Positions 5,973-7,207 of a stretch of DNA of 7,207 nt are shown piece by piece. The DNA lies in NCBI GenBank assembly GCA_018055865.1, contig JAGPGR010000092.1:1-7207 (forward strand). Reading direction: 5' to 3'. Each line of letters opens with the position of its first letter. The first letter of the stretch is position 1. Made by a program: the position numbers and the translations under genes. This stretch comes from Paludibacteraceae bacterium (GTDB lineage Bacteria; Bacteroidota; Bacteroidia; Bacteroidales; Paludibacteraceae). The notes beneath the pieces are model-generated. The model saw only the letters and a list, made by a program, of their open reading frames with translations. It was not told the origin of the DNA and searched no databases.

Positions 5973-7207
5973 TTACAGTGTTTGTTTTACTTCTATTTCT
6001 TCGTAAGTTTCAATGATATCGCCTGTACGGATATCGTGATAATTTTTAATGCTGATACCACATTCAAAGTTTACGCCTACCTCTTTCACGTCTTCCTTGA
6101 AGCGTTTGATGGCATCCAGTTCTCCTGTAAATACCACAATTCCATCGCGTATCAGGTGTAGTTTGTTCGAGCGTTTGGCTTTTCCTTCGCGAACAATACA
6201 ACCGGCAACTGTACCCACTTTTGAGATTTTGAAAACTTCCAGTACTTCGATAGTTGCAGTAATTTCTTCTTTTATTTCAGGTGAAAGCATACCTTCCATG
6301 GCCGATTTGATTTCTTCAATTGCATCATAAATGATGGAATAAAGGCGGATATCTATTTCCTCTTTTTCGGCCATTCGGCGGGCAGAAACAGACGGACGCA
6401 CCTGGAATCCTACAATAATAGCGTTTGATGCTGCTGCCAGCAATATGTCGGAATCGGATATTGCGCCTACTGCTTTGTGAATAACGTTGACCTGAATATG
6501 ATCGGTTGAGAGTTTGAGTAAGGAATCTGAAAGTGCTTCGATAGATCCATCCACGTCACCTTTTACGATTATGTTCAGTTCTTTGAAATCGCCCAAAGCA
6601 ATACGGCGTCCGAGTTCGTCCAGCGTAAAGTGCTTTTTGGTGCGGATACTTTGTTCGCGTTGAAGCTGTTCGCGCTTGTTGGTTATTTCTTTGGCTTCCT
6701 GCTCGCTGTCCACCACGTTGAAAGTGTCACCTGCCTGAGGAGCTCCGTTGAGTCCGAGTATCAGAACCGGCTCCGAAGGTTTTGCTGCATCAATACGCTG
6801 GTTTCTTTCATTGAACATGGCCTTGATTTTTCCCTGATAAATTCCGGCAAGTAGTATGTCTCCCTGATGCAGAGTTCCATTCTCTACCAGAACTGTAGAT
6901 ACATACCCGCGTCCTTTGTCAAGCGATGATTCAATAATGGACCCGATGGCACGGCGTTTCGGATTGGCTTTCAGTTCGAGTAGTTCGGCTTCCAGCAACA
7001 CTTTTTCCAACAGTTCGTGTATTCCGAGACCTTGCTTGGCCGAAATATCCTGCGACTGGTATTTTCCTCCCCAGTCTTCTACCAGATAATTCATTCCGGC
7101 CAGCGTTTCTTTTATTTTTTCGGGATTTGCTCCTGGCTTATCTACTTTGTTTATGGCAAAAATAATAGGAACATTGGCAGCCGATGCGTGGTTGATAGCT
7201 TCTATGG
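5973..7207 (-). CDS. infB: Translation initiation factor IF-2, C-terminal 410 residues (5' end outside window)
   Basis: The frame is open to the window edge, so the true start lies beyond it; the ATG at 7094-7092 is internal. Counting from the first full codon, the end of the GTPase domain is visible: [20 protein letters not shown] with the G4 motif NKVD at 19-22, and the G5 motif SAK at 55-57. Then come the domain II beta barrel (about 80-175, starting after LELKANP), a charged linker (about 160-190), domain III (about 190-300, with [12 protein letters not shown] and GFQVRPS), and the C-terminal barrel that binds formyl-methionyl initiator tRNA (about 305-400, with [12 protein letters not shown] and [13 protein letters not shown]). 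IF-2 is the cytosolic GTPase that places initiator tRNA on the 30S subunit and promotes subunit joining. The N-terminal region and G1-G3 motifs are outside the window. A 140-bp gap with a hairpin separates it from porT. Confidence 0.97.
   Translation of the reverse strand, partial: IEAINHASAANVPIIFAINKVDKPGANPEKIKETLAGMNYLVEDWGGKYQSQDISAKQGLGIHELLEKVLLEAELLELKANPKRRAIGSIIESSLDKGRGYVSTVLVENGTLHQGDILLAGIYQGKIKAMFNERNQRIDAAKPSEPVLILGLNGAPQAGDTFNVVDSEQEAKEITNKREQLQREQSIRTKKHFTLDELGRRIALGDFKELNIIVKGDVDGSIEALSDSLLKLSTDHIQVNVIHKAVGAISDSDILLAAASNAIIVGFQVRPSVSARRMAEKEEIDIRLYSIIYDAIEEIKSAMEGMLSPEIKEEITATIEVLEVFKISKVGTVAGCIVREGKAKRSNKLHLIRDGIVVFTGELDAIKRFKEDVKEVGVNFECGISIKNYHDIRTGDIIETYEEIEVKQTL

Noticed and set aside
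6049..6854. Plus-strand frames of 93 and 74 codons opposite infB
   Set aside because: They are antisense to conserved IF-2 domains.
7092..7094. ATG as the start of infB
   Set aside because: The frame continues upstream to the window edge and encodes the conserved IEAINHA...NKVD part of the IF-2 GTPase domain, so this Met is internal.

Overview
The window is an ordinary-looking chromosomal segment from a member of the Bacteroidota, probably Bacteroidales. The evidence is a PorT-type type IX secretion protein (a family confined to this phylum), a Bacteroidota-style substrate-binding lipoprotein, starts without clear Shine-Dalgarno sequences, and A/T-rich intergenic DNA containing TAnnTTTG (-7) promoter words. 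All seven genes lie on the minus strand, so transcription runs from high to low coordinates.

In transcription order: infB (5'-truncated by the window edge, 7207-5973); a 140-bp gap with a perfect 14-bp A/T-rich hairpin; porT (5832-5146); a 57-bp gap with a perfect -7 word; an HTATIP2/TIP30-like NAD(P)-binding protein (5088-4441); an 82-bp gap with a weak terminator; a sodium:solute symporter (4358-2907); engB (2905-2309), which starts one base after the symporter stop; a 311-bp non-coding region with a LacI/PurR-type operator; an SLC45/GPH-like sugar transporter of the MFS (1997-540); a 106-bp gap with a strong terminator hairpin; and the N-terminal 144 residues of an ABC-transporter substrate-binding lipoprotein (433-1, cut by the window start).

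The genes do not form one pathway. infB and engB are translation and ribosome-assembly housekeeping genes. porT belongs to the outer-membrane secretion machinery. The symporter, the MFS carrier and the binding protein are three unrelated nutrient importers. The only tight coupling is symporter-engB.

I found no mobile element, CRISPR array, tRNA, rRNA or defence system, and no convincing new multi-gene system. The two most interesting signals are regulatory. One is the leader of the binding-protein gene: a terminator whose T-tract ends 12 bases before the start codon, overlapped by a 28-codon open frame that runs into the gene. The other is a LacI-family operator upstream of the sugar transporter.
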